In this document: positions 50,704 through 60,744 of the stretch, piece after piece
Layout of the letters: each line of letters starts with the position of its first letter
Position numbering within the stretch: the first letter of the stretch is position 1
Assembly (NCBI GenBank): GCA_039817415.1
Contig: JBCBVV010000010.1
Span: 1 to 64,000 of the forward strand
DNA: 64,000 nt
Source of the DNA: JALEFZ01 sp039817415
GTDB lineage: Bacteria > Bacteroidota > Bacteroidia > J057
Reading direction: 5' to 3'
Notes under the pieces: model-generated
Databases searched by the model: none
Told to the model about the DNA's origin: nothing
What the model saw: only the letters and a program-made list of their open reading frames with translations
Program-made: the position numbers and the translations under genes

Positions 50704-53661
50704 ATGCGAAATAAGATTCCTGAAGTTATTGGATTGATGAGCCTCTTGCTAGGATGTTTGCTCATCTTTCCATCTTATGTCAAAGCCCAACCAAATTCGA
50801 TTGATAGAAAAAGACAAACAAAACTAGGTCAACTCAAGCTATTGGTAGATACAGTTGTCATCCCTGACGCATTAATTAAAGGACCAGTGTTAGATCCTCC
50901 CTCTTTGGTTCTAAGTCCGAATATTGAGCCCGAAGCTTGGAGCCAAAATCCATATTTTTATCCTCTTAATGGTCCCATTAGGACAAATTTTGTGTGGTTA
51001 ATGCCAGATAGATTTGGAACAGATAGGGACAAGGACGGCCTTATTGACCTATTTAACCAAAAAGTAGGATATACATACCCACTTGAAGTTTATACGTGGT
51101 TAGGAGATCCAAATATTCCCCTCGATCGTGATCTGGAAAAGGCGACTTCATCTTCTGACCAGATTAACAATTCCTTTTCTAATCGAAAACAAGTTCTAAA
51201 GGACTGGTTGGCAAAGGAAAAGCTTGAGATTGAAGAACTCGAGATTTGGATCAATGGAATACTAGCAAAAAAACGTGCTTTTGATATTAATTCCCCGTCT
51301 CCCTCTAAATCTGATCCTTTTCGTAAGTTCAGTATAAATATTGCTGAAGGAGATTGGGAAGTAGAATTTAGGGTAAAGTGGAAGAAAGCGAATTCCAACC
51401 TAAGCAGAAGTACCTCAACAACTCAAATTATTAGGGTTAAAAACTATCTAATTGTGGGTATGGGAGATTCTGTTACTTCTGGCGAAGGAAATCCAGATAA
51501 GCCAGCTAAAAGAGCCTCAGGGGCTTTTCGTAATCCAATATGGGCTGATGGTGTTTATTCCCCCAATGACTTGGAAAAGCCTACTAATAAAACGAATCTA
51601 GAACATGCTTGGGCGCATCGGTCTACAGCTGGATGGTCCGCTCTGGCAGCCTTGGATATCGAACGGACTGATCCTTTGACTTCAGTATCCTACATAAATG
51701 TTGCTAGTGGCGGAGCTAGTATTCAAAAGGGCCTATTGAAAGGCCAGCTGAAAGTCCGTGAGAATACTGAGAAAAATGATTCAACTTATCCCTTACCTTC
51801 ACAATTTTCTCAGCTTGATAAGCTTTTGGATGGCCATCAAATAGACTTTCTTCCTATCAGTATTGGTGGAAATGATGCAGGACTTATGAGTTTTGTAGCA
51901 GCTCTTATTATAAGAGGAGATGAAATAGTGCATCTGGGGTTTGGGGAAAACGGCCAAATTATAACCTTTGAAGAAATTGAAGAGAAGATTCAAACTGGAG
52001 AATGGCGAGACTTTGTTACCTCAACAATTAGGCTTGACTTGGGCTTTGGTTTTAGACCTTTTAAACGGTTTTTAGAAACATATTTGGATGTCTCAAATCA
52101 AGCAGATAACTCAATTGAAAATTCCACAGGACTTGATGAGCTTCCAATACAATTCGAAAGACTAGATGCAGAATTTAAAAAAAGAAGTATTGATCCCTCT
52201 CATATATTTTTTTTAGAATACTACGCTAATGACAAGGCCAATACCTCCGTAGACAAGTGTAAAGTTGCTTATCAGGATTTTTTGGCAGATGCTCCTTGGA
52301 TATTTAAAGACGGAGGTTTGTTGGATTTACCTCCAGCTTGGGGTAATCTTTCAGTAGATGAACAAAACTTTGCCTATAAGAAATTCATCCGCCCTCTAAA
52401 TAAAATTATCAGCAATTCTTGTGGAAAGTATGGTTGGAATTATTTATCAGGGATAAATAAGAAATATGAGAACCATGTGATGTGTTATCGAAGCCCTAAT
52501 AGCAATATGACCTTGCCATCTAAAGGTGGCAATGGCTTGGACGGAACCACATATCCTCCCAATCTTTACAAATCTCCTGAAACCTACACCAAGTTTCCAG
52601 CCCGAGAAAACGAACTTATTTCATGGTATATTAATACCTTCGAAGAATCCGAATATATCATGGGGCGTGATGAAATAAGTGGTGTCATTCATCCAAACCG
52701 TCAAGGACACGCGGCCATAAGGGATGTCTTCTTAGAACGAATTGAGCCAAGATTGGAATCCTATGATCCTTTTTTGACATTCATTCCTGTCTCCAAGAAG
52801 GAATTGAAGGTATATTTTCAAGCTGATCCAATCAGTCAGCCAAGTCTACCGTTGAGTAGTTGTTCTAGTTTTGATCCTTCCATCACCTATACTATTCCTT
52901 TTGAGGAAAGATTTGAATTATCACTGAGAAAGGATAAGACAAGTTTGGCAAACTATCCCTTATCTGAGTTAAGGGTGAACTATAGCATCTTGGATAGTTT
53001 AGGAAAAACGATTGTTTCCTCGGTTCCATTAGGGGCAAATGAATTGGTGGTAGATCATAAGATTCGATTAATTAGAGAAGGAAATGAGGTAAGGTTAACT
53101 TTATTAACCCATCTAAATAAAATTCCTTCTTCTAAAACTGACTTAAGAGACATAACTCAAAATTCCGTAATCATACAAGTAGAAGCTAGAGATTGGATTG
53201 ATAACCAAACATACGCTTTCAAGAAAGGATTATCAGCCCCGAGTTTTGAAAGTCTGGAACAGAAATTTTTTCAGCAGCTTTCTGACCAATACTTAGATTG
53301 TTTGAATAATATTATTGCTCAGTACAGACCAAATGGCCCTATTCCCTCTCCACCGATTCGAGAGTTAGTCATCACCGCAGAGGAGTTAATATTTCGATTT
53401 GGAACTAATGAAATGGTTCTACCAAGACTTTTAGGGAGTGATCTATCCGGATTCAATGCTCTTTCAGAAAAGAAATTATTGGATGCCATTGTTCGAGTGA
53501 AAAAAAGCTCAAAGAGTATAGAACCTCTTAATATTACAGTTTTGAGAAATAAATATAAAGCAAGGTCTAGAAAAGCAAAAATGGAAGCGATCAGGGTAAA
53601 AAAACTTAGGGAAGAACTAACCAAGCGTGAGCTAAATCATAAAATTGTAAAGGCAAAATAA
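50704..53661 (+). CDS. Very large secreted SGNH (GDSL) hydrolase
   Basis: 985 residues from ATG 50704, which opens a signal peptide (ending SYVKAQ). The SGNH blocks are present: GMGDSVTSGEG with nucleophile Ser256, a Gly in NVASGGASI, GGNDAG with Asn390, and GVIHPNRQGH with His663. The Asp three residues before the catalytic His, usual in this family, is Gly660 here. About 230 residues precede the enzyme core and about 300 follow it, ending in basic helices. Typical family members are 200-350 residues. Acyl esters or polysaccharide acetyl groups are possible substrates. There is no T9SS domain, so location past the inner membrane is open. Confidence 0.85.
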   Translation: MRNKIPEVIGLMSLLLGCLLIFPSYVKAQPNSIDRKRQTKLGQLKLLVDTVVIPDALIKGPVLDPPSLVLSPNIEPEAWSQNPYFYPLNGPIRTNFVWLMPDRFGTDRDKDGLIDLFNQKVGYTYPLEVYTWLGDPNIPLDRDLEKATSSSDQINNSFSNRKQVLKDWLAKEKLEIEELEIWINGILAKKRAFDINSPSPSKSDPFRKFSINIAEGDWEVEFRVKWKKANSNLSRSTSTTQIIRVKNYLIVGMGDSVTSGEGNPDKPAKRASGAFRNPIWADGVYSPNDLEKPTNKTNLEHAWAHRSTAGWSALAALDIERTDPLTSVSYINVASGGASIQKGLLKGQLKVRENTEKNDSTYPLPSQFSQLDKLLDGHQIDFLPISIGGNDAGLMSFVAALIIRGDEIVHLGFGENGQIITFEEIEEKIQTGEWRDFVTSTIRLDLGFGFRPFKRFLETYLDVSNQADNSIENSTGLDELPIQFERLDAEFKKRSIDPSHIFFLEYYANDKANTSVDKCKVAYQDFLADAPWIFKDGGLLDLPPAWGNLSVDEQNFAYKKFIRPLNKIISNSCGKYGWNYLSGINKKYENHVMCYRSPNSNMTLPSKGGNGLDGTTYPPNLYKSPETYTKFPARENELISWYINTFEESEYIMGRDEISGVIHPNRQGHAAIRDVFLERIEPRLESYDPFLTFIPVSKKELKVYFQADPISQPSLPLSSCSSFDPSITYTIPFEERFELSLRKDKTSLANYPLSELRVNYSILDSLGKTIVSSVPLGANELVVDHKIRLIREGNEVRLTLLTHLNKIPSSKTDLRDITQNSVIIQVEARDWIDNQTYAFKKGLSAPSFESLEQKFFQQLSDQYLDCLNNIIAQYRPNGPIPSPPIRELVITAEELIFRFGTNEMVLPRLLGSDLSGFNALSEKKLLDAIVRVKKSSKSIEPLNITVLRNKYKARSRKAKMEAIRVKKLREELTKRELNHKIVKAK

Positions 53662-53722
53662 TGTCTTAGTGGCCTTAAGATTTTACTTGCGGATAATAAA
53701 TCAGGTTTTCCCTTTGAAAAAC

Positions 53723-53749
53723 AAAAAATGCAGCTCCAAGAGCTGCATT
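53723..53749 (-). terminator. Intrinsic terminator of tRNA-Leu
   Basis: Perfect stem AATGCAGCT (53727-53735) and AGCTGCATT (53741-53749) with a five-base loop. On the minus strand it is followed by a T-run (A-run at 53723-53728), 11 bp past the tRNA 3' end. Confidence 0.88.
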
Positions 53750-53759
53750 CCTACTTTCG

Positions 53760-53841
53760 TACCCAGGGCCGGACTCGAACCGGCACGGGTTTCCCCAATG
53801 GTGTTTGAGACCATCGCGTCTACCAATTCCGCCACCTGGGC
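53760..53841 (-). tRNA. tRNA-Leu (anticodon CAA)
   Basis: 82 nt. On the minus strand the acceptor GCCCAGG pairs with CCTGGGT (one G-T pair), and the discriminator is A. The D-arm carries GGAATTGGTAGACGC, the anticodon arm ATGGT-CTCAAAC-ACCAT puts CAA at the centre, a short variable arm (TGGGGAAACCC) follows, and the T-arm reads GTTCGAGTC. The long class II layout and anticodon agree on leucine, reading UUG. CCA is not encoded. A promoter and a terminator flank it as a single-gene unit. Confidence 0.96.
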
Positions 53842-53887
53842 ATTCAAAAACAAAGAATCACTTTCCCCGATTAGGAGGAAGGGATGG

Positions 53888-53919
53888 CAAAGATAGAGGG
53901 TTTCAGCTTCTTTGCCAAG
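53888..53919 (-). promoter_or_regulatory. Candidate promoter of tRNA-Leu
   Basis: On the minus strand CTTG (53916-53919, one mismatch to TTTG) is followed after 20 bp by TATCTTTG (53888-53895), an exact TANNTTTG. The start site would be about 40 bp before the tRNA. Confidence 0.45.
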
Positions 53920-54049
53920 AATTTTCTTAATCTTTTGTTCATATTACCCCCTAATCTTTTTGTGCCCATCTCCGTACCTCTAACTCTTGGTTGAGGGAGC
54001 CTTCAACAGACCCCCACAACCAACTTCACAACCAAAAACAAGCAGGGAC

Positions 54050-54718
54050 ATGAGAAAAATTGCCATTTCGGACATTCATGGATGTGTACGGACCATGACC
54101 CATCTCGTAGAGGAGGTCGTACAATTGAAGCAGCAGGACAAGCTTTTCCTTTTGGGAGACTATGTGAACCGAGGGCCCGATTCTCAGGGCGTCATGGACA
54201 AGGTCATGAAATGGGTAGAAGCAGGATATGATGTGACTTGCCTCCGTGGGAATCACGAAGACAGAGTGCTACATGGGGTGGCAACTGGCGCCCTTGAACT
54301 AGATGAAAAGTATGTCAATTTCATCAACTCCCTCAAAATCCATCATGAAGAAGAACAGTATATCATGGTCCACGCGGGGCTGAATTTCGAGGAAGAGGAT
54401 CCCATGAAGGATGAGCACGCTATGCGTTGGATCAGAAACTGGGAATTGAGGACCAATGAAGATTGGCTAGATGGGAGAAAAGTTCTGTATGGACACAACC
54501 GAAAAGACCGAGATGTGATTGAGTATTTTGTGGAGACCAATAAGCCCTATATCTGCATCGACAACGGCTGCTTCATGAATGATATGCAACCTGGTCAGGG
54601 TTCTTTGGTAGCGATGGAACTGGGAAGTGAAAAACTCACCTTTCAGCCAAACATCGACATGGAATCAGGAACCAAGGAAGAAGATTGGGACTACCTCATG
54701 GATTATGTCCGGATTTAG
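54050..54718 (+). CDS. Metallophosphoesterase, PPP-type serine/threonine phosphatase-like
   Basis: 222 residues from ATG 54050; the frame stays open 21 codons upstream but that part is proline-rich and not family-like. All metal motifs are present: DIHG (8-11), GDYVNRGPDS (Asp37, Arg41), GNHED (Asn68, His69), a VHAGL histidine and GHN near the end. It is cytosolic and closest to the bacterial PrpA/ApaH-like phosphatases that act on phosphoproteins or dinucleotides. It is a single gene convergent with tamB, leaving 12 bp between stops. Confidence 0.92.
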   Translation: MRKIAISDIHGCVRTMTHLVEEVVQLKQQDKLFLLGDYVNRGPDSQGVMDKVMKWVEAGYDVTCLRGNHEDRVLHGVATGALELDEKYVNFINSLKIHHEEEQYIMVHAGLNFEEEDPMKDEHAMRWIRNWELRTNEDWLDGRKVLYGHNRKDRDVIEYFVETNKPYICIDNGCFMNDMQPGQGSLVAMELGSEKLTFQPNIDMESGTKEEDWDYLMDYVRI

Positions 54719-54730
54719 CGGAAATGAAAC

Positions 54731-57700
54731 CTAAGGCCTGATGGTGTCTACTCGGACACTGTCAGGTTTTGCTTCTCTCAACTTAGCCTGAGATTTGAAA
54801 AGATCTTGCAGCCTATCCAAGTCTCGTTTGAAAAAAATACCGGTTCCTGTCTGATAGGCATTGTTTTCCTGTTCCAAGATATCCTCCCTTCCAAAAACTT
54901 CTAAAACCAGTTCGGAGGGATTATTAGGGTTTCTGGATTTTGAGTTGCTATTCGGTAGGAGGCGAATGCTTAGGGAGATGTTTCCGATAAGGCTCTTAAC
55001 ATCCAGGCTGGAATAATCTTCTTGGAAGACATTGCCATCTCTTTCAATCTTCACTCGATCTCCAAATAACTTGGCTGACACCTGTAGGTTGATGTCATCA
55101 ATCTGAAGGTCTTGATTGATTCCCGTGTTGAGGTTGATGTTCAGTTTGTCGCCGGTTGCCCTCGATACCCAGTAATTCAGCTGGTTATTTAGAAGTTCGG
55201 ACAACGAGGTGGCAACAGCTTCCGTAGCGACCTCAAGGCCCGTATCATTGGAGCCTGTTAAGGTACCCTGAGGGGCAAACTTATTGAAGACAATCAAGCT
55301 GAATACCTGGTTGTTGAGTTCCTGTTCGTCAAATTCATTGATGGATTTGACATAGTTGACGATCGAGGATGCATTGGTGGCACTGATATTCTTAAAGGCG
55401 ATTTCAAGGCCAATGTCGGGTTTTAACAAGGGGCCTGTCATCTTCATGATTACATTGGTGGGAACTCTATCTGTTGCGAATTGATCCAAGGAGGTAAAGT
55501 CAGCATTGGTCTCATAGACAGCTTGAATATCAATGATGCCACCAAATGGATCACCATCCCAAGTTAACTTAGAGCCCTCTGATACCTTAAATCTTCGATT
55601 GATAAAATTTTGCATGGTAAACAGATAATCCCCCTCTGTGATGGTGTAATCTCCTTCCATGCTAAAGGTTCCACTCTTCGTTAAGCCAAGATTTAAGGTT
55701 CCTCTTCCTGTGGCGGAAATGATATCCCCAACACGCTCATCAATGATGATATTCATATCGAGGTTTTCATTTACCTCGGCGGTAATATCTAGGTTGAAGC
55801 CCAGAACTCCTGTTTCTGCGGTCAGTTCGTCAGCTTCTTTTTCACCCTTAAAGACGATGTATTCTGGACGGTTAAACTCGCTTTCATAATCAGTGGGCAA
55901 GTTTAAGACTGAGCCTTTGGCGAAGGAGGAGTAAGCTGTGATATTGATGGTCTCTAGGTCTCCTGTTATATCTGCAAAAGCATCATCTACCAGTAATTTG
56001 CCATAGAAGTAATCATTATCATACTTCTTGGTATCCATCAAAAGGAAGTTTCTGGCTGACTCCAACTGTAGGTTAAAGGCAAATTCTCGGAATCCCTTGT
56101 GTCGTATATCGCCGTGAAGCCTTGCCACATTGTCAAATTTATCCCTGACCTGTATGTCCTGAAAGGTCATGTGTTCCTCATCAAAAACGACGGGTCCATT
56201 GAAGCGATAATAAGTCTTGAAATAGGAAACTCCGAAGGCAGCATCCTCAAATTTTCCTGTTCCCAATACAATGGGTTTTTGGGGCTGCCCCTTAACGGTA
56301 AAGGATTCCAGACCAATATTGCCTTTTAGATCATATAATTCTCCCTTGACAAAAGGAGCAATAAATTTGATAGGCAAACCAGTTGGGCTTTCCAATTTGA
56401 AGTCCATGGGAGAGAGGGTATCCTCGACGTGATAATTACCCACCAGCTTTAAAATGGTATCACCGGTAGCCTGGTACAAATAACTTCCCAGGGCTACTGT
56501 ATTGGTGGTATCATCCCACTCCCCTAAAACGAAGATTTCCCCGTATTCATAGCCTTCAAACTTGAAATCTGTCAGACGTACACCCCCTTCGACTACAGGT
56601 GAGCCAAGAACTGACCTCGCGGTTATGCTTCCCCCAAGATAACCTTCCACTTCTTGTTCAACAGGATAAAACTCTTGGAGGGTTTCCATGCTGAATCGGT
56701 TAAAGGTCAGCGTAATGGCGTCGGAAATGGTATCTGATATCATTCCATTAAGCCTGTAGTAGCGTTCATCGTTGGTCAGAACGAGGTTGACTACATCAAT
56801 GCCTTCATCAGAAAATACGATTTGATGGAAGTCTTGTATGTTGAGGGTGTCCCCATGGATCTTTAGGGAAGATTTGTCTGTGTCAAAATAGGTAACGACC
56901 GATCCATCCAGGTTGAAGTTCGTCGTGGTTTTAAACTCCCCAATTCCTTTAGACTCGGTTTGCTTAAAGTTCAGGTTAGACAAGAGTTTTCTTTCCTGCA
57001 GATTGGATCGAAGGATAACTTTTTCTAGGTTAAAGGTCGGTCCAACTCCCAGATTCTTGCTAAACAAACCTGCATCCATTTTGAAGTCATTTAACAAGTA
57101 ATGCTTGAAAATGATCAAATCGGAATCTATGGAGTCTAGCTGGATTTGCTGGTACTTGATGGAATCACTGACAAGTGACAGACTCAATCGCTCTCTTTCT
57201 TCGGATGCTTCCTTTGAGCCAACATAATTCAACCTTCCCGTTAAAAGGGTATTGGAGGAAATGAATAAGGGAATATCCAGGAAGTCCAGAATATTGGAAA
57301 AGCTATCCTTGAACGCGATGGCCATCTGCAAATCAAGGTCAAGGGTGTCAGGTTCTTTTGTGCTGTAATATTCTTGGGTAAGGGAATCATTGTTCTGGAT
57401 GTACAACCTTATTTCTTTGCTTAACCTGCTAAAGAGATCAATCGAATGTTGATAGGTAAATGGCCCAACAATATCAGCATCCACCAAACTTGATTTTAGG
57501 TTGATGTATTTTCGTTGATCCGAGCCAGCAGATTCAAAGAAGAGGCCAGGAATGTCAACAATTTTACCATTTGTATAGTTCGCCAATCTGCCTTCTTGGA
57601 ATTTGACAAATCCCTTCATAACATCAATCGAATCTCCCTGCAATTTGATATGAACATCACTGCTAACCTGGATAGGAAGTTCTCCCAACTTGTATTTTTT

Positions 57701-59368
57701 TAGGTTTAGGTTTTTGACCTGACCATCCAATTTGTATACAGCAGGACTGGCCAGTAAATTCAAATCAACATTGACATCGCCAGACCCCTCTGGATCTTTG
57801 ACAAATACCCTTCCTACGATATTACCTTCCTTCAAACTTACCTTGGCTGAGGCTGTATCGATTTGGTAACCTTGCACATCCGAATTCCTAAGGCTCAAGT
57901 CCAGTAGGGCATCAGCATCCTCTAGGGTAAATCCTCTTCCATAAATGGTTCCACTTAGGTTGAGCCTTTTAGAATAGGATATTTCATCCAGGCCAAGGCC
58001 GTTTACATTGAGGTTTTCAGTAAGAATCTTTCCATCGTAGGAGATGAGACCCCCATTTTCTGGTAAGACCATATCCAAGTCGGCTACAATTTTCCCGAGC
58101 TCAGTATTCATGCCCATATCAACTGTAAACTCCCTGAGTCCACCATTATATTGCCCATCGATTTGTAGTTGGTTGATGGCCTCTAGTTCTTTGGGTATGC
58201 CAATGGAGGGAATAAAGTCTTGTAATTCTTGAAGGGAAATACGGCTTTGTTCAATATCGAGATTCATAAAAAGGTTGTCCCGATCTAAGTAATGGCTGAT
58301 GTCGCCACGGCCAATCACCTCAGTTTCCGTTCCGTAGGATAGCCTTAAGTCCCGTCCTAATATTTTATCCTTATTAATTTGTAGATAGCCAATGAGCCTC
58401 AATTTGTTCCTTACAGGCAAGGGATCTTTGACGAAATAGTCAAGGTCAGAAAATTGAATGACAGAGGGTGAATATAGCCTAGCTTCCAAGCGAAAATCTT
58501 CCGGATGTTTGATGACATCCTCAAGGCTTTGGTCTAAGAGATTCAATTTGCCTACCAGGTTGGATTCGTAGGTTCTCAAGCTAAAGTCATTGACCACCAA
58601 TCTCTTTTCCTGACTGTTAGGATTTATTTTATTGAGAAGATTGAAGCTTAAAAATGAAATTTGCAGACCTGAGTTTAGTTCTCTTCCCGACATGGAGTTC
58701 ATCCGGATATCCAAATCCAGATCAGGTAGGACAGAAAGATAGGTCTCCATCTCCAGGTCTTCAATGTGCATATACTGCGGAATAAATCTTCCTTTTTGAA
58801 TCGAGTCAATTTTCTGACTGGTAGAATCAATGTAGGTAAGCTCAGCTTCGTGAAGGATAAGATCAGACAATACAAGGCCAATTTGTTTTCCTCCTGTCCG
58901 TTTTTGATCGCTGGTAAAGGCATCAATGATAAACTGGAAGTTGAAGCTACTGTCTCTTTTTCTCCGATAAATGAACAGATCAGGTTGATTTAGTTCCACT
59001 CCATTTACGGAAATGGAACTCACCGAGTCCTCCGAGAAAAGATAGTGCCACAAAGAAAAATTCAGAACAGAGATATGCAATCCCCTTAATTGGAGTAGGT
59101 CTTCATCTTGCTGATCCTTGATGGAAATACCATTCAGGGCAATTTTATCTGGAAAGACCACACTTACTTCCTCGAGTTGAACCTCAGTTCCAATTTGTTT
59201 TTCTAGAATCCAATCCGCCTGTGACACTAACCAGGATTGTACGGGGGGGAGGCTGATAAGCCAAAATAGGCTAACGATGAGGAAAATAACAGATGCACTG
59301 ATCCATCCGAGTGTTCTCAGCCACCGAAATTTCGATTTGGTCCGTGTATGTGTATTTTTTTTCGGCAA
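54731..59368 (-). CDS. tamB: TamB-like translocation and assembly protein (DUF490)
   Basis: 1545 residues. One N-terminal membrane helix (about 22-44, ISASVIFLIVSLFWLISLPP) is followed by AsmA-like repeats (VQLEEVSVVFPDKIALNGIS) and a very long beta-rich body that should form the hydrophobic groove spanning the periplasm. The C-terminal 400 residues carry the DUF490 hallmarks (GTLNLGLTKSGTFSMEGDY, YLFTMQNFINRRFKV, a closing strand with VKIERDGNVF). It takes part in lipid transport or outer-membrane protein assembly. No TamA-like barrel gene is adjacent. The reading frame has no early ATG: TTG at 59368, directly after a stop, is the only reasonable start. Confidence 0.92.
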   Translation of the reverse strand: MPKKNTHTRTKSKFRWLRTLGWISASVIFLIVSLFWLISLPPVQSWLVSQADWILEKQIGTEVQLEEVSVVFPDKIALNGISIKDQQDEDLLQLRGLHISVLNFSLWHYLFSEDSVSSISVNGVELNQPDLFIYRRKRDSSFNFQFIIDAFTSDQKRTGGKQIGLVLSDLILHEAELTYIDSTSQKIDSIQKGRFIPQYMHIEDLEMETYLSVLPDLDLDIRMNSMSGRELNSGLQISFLSFNLLNKINPNSQEKRLVVNDFSLRTYESNLVGKLNLLDQSLEDVIKHPEDFRLEARLYSPSVIQFSDLDYFVKDPLPVRNKLRLIGYLQINKDKILGRDLRLSYGTETEVIGRGDISHYLDRDNLFMNLDIEQSRISLQELQDFIPSIGIPKELEAINQLQIDGQYNGGLREFTVDMGMNTELGKIVADLDMVLPENGGLISYDGKILTENLNVNGLGLDEISYSKRLNLSGTIYGRGFTLEDADALLDLSLRNSDVQGYQIDTASAKVSLKEGNIVGRVFVKDPEGSGDVNVDLNLLASPAVYKLDGQVKNLNLKKYKLGELPIQVSSDVHIKLQGDSIDVMKGFVKFQEGRLANYTNGKIVDIPGLFFESAGSDQRKYINLKSSLVDADIVGPFTYQHSIDLFSRLSKEIRLYIQNNDSLTQEYYSTKEPDTLDLDLQMAIAFKDSFSNILDFLDIPLFISSNTLLTGRLNYVGSKEASEERERLSLSLVSDSIKYQQIQLDSIDSDLIIFKHYLLNDFKMDAGLFSKNLGVGPTFNLEKVILRSNLQERKLLSNLNFKQTESKGIGEFKTTTNFNLDGSVVTYFDTDKSSLKIHGDTLNIQDFHQIVFSDEGIDVVNLVLTNDERYYRLNGMISDTISDAITLTFNRFSMETLQEFYPVEQEVEGYLGGSITARSVLGSPVVEGGVRLTDFKFEGYEYGEIFVLGEWDDTTNTVALGSYLYQATGDTILKLVGNYHVEDTLSPMDFKLESPTGLPIKFIAPFVKGELYDLKGNIGLESFTVKGQPQKPIVLGTGKFEDAAFGVSYFKTYYRFNGPVVFDEEHMTFQDIQVRDKFDNVARLHGDIRHKGFREFAFNLQLESARNFLLMDTKKYDNDYFYGKLLVDDAFADITGDLETINITAYSSFAKGSVLNLPTDYESEFNRPEYIVFKGEKEADELTAETGVLGFNLDITAEVNENLDMNIIIDERVGDIISATGRGTLNLGLTKSGTFSMEGDYTITEGDYLFTMQNFINRRFKVSEGSKLTWDGDPFGGIIDIQAVYETNADFTSLDQFATDRVPTNVIMKMTGPLLKPDIGLEIAFKNISATNASSIVNYVKSINEFDEQELNNQVFSLIVFNKFAPQGTLTGSNDTGLEVATEAVATSLSELLNNQLNYWVSRATGDKLNINLNTGINQDLQIDDINLQVSAKLFGDRVKIERDGNVFQEDYSSLDVKSLIGNISLSIRLLPNSNSKSRNPNNPSELVLEVFGREDILEQENNAYQTGTGIFFKRDLDRLQDLFKSQAKLREAKPDSVRVDTIRP

Positions 59369-59394
59369 TTACTCCCTCTCTCAATTGCAGGCTA

Positions 59395-59402
59395 CAAAGA
59401 TA
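59395..59402 (-). promoter_or_regulatory. Candidate -7 element for tamB
   Basis: TATCTTTG on the minus strand is an exact TANNTTTG, the same octamer as at tRNA-Leu, about 27 bp before the proposed TTG start. No clear TTTG is found at -33. Confidence 0.25.
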
Positions 59403-59493
59403 GGCCTTTTACATAAAGAATGTAGCTGAATAGATAGTGTTGCAGGTTTCTTGCCTATCTACGTTGAAATTATCTTTCGTGTTGAGGCTTATT

Positions 59494-60024
59494 TCAACTT
59501 CCTTTTGGCCTAAATACCTTCATGACCTCTTCATTTGTTTCCATTCTTGGCCCACCTATGAGGTCTATACAATAGGGAATGGCAGGAAAAATCACATCTA
59601 GGCATTCTTTGATGGCTTTGGGTTTTCCAGGTAGGTTTACGATCAAGGCTCCTCCTCTGATCCCTGCAGTTTGTCTGGACAGAATGGCAGTAGGTACAAA
59701 TTTTAAACTTTCTTGTCTCATTAATTCACCAAATCCAGGCATCATTTTCTGGCAAACAGCCTCCGTCGCTTCAGGCGTAACATCTCTTGGTGCAGGTCCA
59801 GTTCCTCCGGAGGTAACAATCAAACAACATCCTGCTTCATCAGCCATACGGATCATCGTGGCTTCGATTTGGTCCTGTTCGTCTGGTATGACAGCGTAGA
59901 CTTTTTCCCAAGGGGTACTTAAATAGGCATTAAGGCACTTTTCGATCTCTTTACCTGGTATATCCTCATAAATACCTGCAGATGCGCGATCAGATACGTT
60001 GATGATGCCAATTTTTGCTGTCAT
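59494..60024 (-). CDS. mog: Molybdopterin adenylyltransferase (MogA/MoaB family)
   Basis: 176 residues. The enzyme activates molybdopterin by adenylation before molybdenum insertion. KIGIINVSDRASAGIYEDIPG at the start, IVTSGGTGPAPRDVTPEA in the middle, FGELMRQESLKFVPTAILS, then GGALIVNLPGKPKAIKE are the family blocks, and the length is normal. No other molybdenum-cofactor gene is in the window, so the rest of the pathway must be elsewhere. It lies 89 bp after the DUF3299-like gene on the same strand. Confidence 0.95.
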   Translation of the reverse strand: MTAKIGIINVSDRASAGIYEDIPGKEIEKCLNAYLSTPWEKVYAVIPDEQDQIEATMIRMADEAGCCLIVTSGGTGPAPRDVTPEATEAVCQKMMPGFGELMRQESLKFVPTAILSRQTAGIRGGALIVNLPGKPKAIKECLDVIFPAIPYCIDLIGGPRMETNEEVMKVFRPKGS

Positions 60025-60113
60025 TGATGTGAAGGTTTACGAATGATGAAAGCCACGAAGGATTAAGAAGTGTAAATTAGTTTTTTCTGATAAAAAGAAA
60101 GGAATCCTAAGGA

Positions 60114-60551
60114 TCATTTTACTTCCTCAGCCTCTTTGAGAATGTAAAGGAGATCATCTGGTAGATAGTTTAAATGTAGAGTTCCCTTGAAGGTTTTAAA
60201 GGAATCCACAGCGTATTTTCTCCTGCTATTTTTGATTTCAATACGCATCACTGATTCCTGACCAGCAGCGCCACAAAAGAAACAGGCTGCATTGGGAAAG
60301 GCTGAAATAGCATACTCAGTTCCTTCAATGTTCAGCGGTATCATGTAGCCCTTAATGATGACTTCTTTTTCGTTAAGGGCCTTGATGTCCTCTGGAAAGG
60401 AGGGGATGGGGTAGGAGAATTGGCCGTCTTCAGTTTGATTCATTCCAAAGGAAATCTGACTCAGTTGAATCCATGTGATGGGGGTTTGGGCAATGGCTAG
60501 GTTGATTAAGCCTCCCATGATTAACACAGCGATTGGTACTTTCTTGATCAT
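60114..60551 (-). CDS. DUF3299-like periplasmic protein
   Basis: 145 residues with a signal peptide (ending LAIAQ). The blocks IKALNEKEVIIKGYMIPLNI, then FPNAACFFCGAAGQESVMRI and FKTFKGTLHLN match DUF3299-type proteins, in which the Cys-x-x-Cys of CFFCG may bind a metal or serve redox. The family often sits near transporters or metal-handling genes; here the neighbours are mog and a barrel-like protein. A TATATTTG -7 box candidate lies at 60607-60614 on the minus strand. Function unknown. Confidence 0.78.
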   Translation of the reverse strand: MIKKVPIAVLIMGGLINLAIAQTPITWIQLSQISFGMNQTEDGQFSYPIPSFPEDIKALNEKEVIIKGYMIPLNIEGTEYAISAFPNAACFFCGAAGQESVMRIEIKNSRRKYAVDSFKTFKGTLHLNYLPDDLLYILKEAEEVK

Positions 60552-60744
60552 ATAGTCCCTCTTACTTCCTGATTCTTATGTAGGTTCATGGTGAGATTCC
60601 ATCCTACAAATATAGAACTCTTTCTTTCAGCGAATGGTTCTTCTTATGCATCATATTAGGGAATGATTGCGAATAGCTGTAGGATATTAAGAGAATCGTT
60701 CTTTTGATCAGGTTCTCACTCTCAACCTTTGTAAATTGGTTTTC

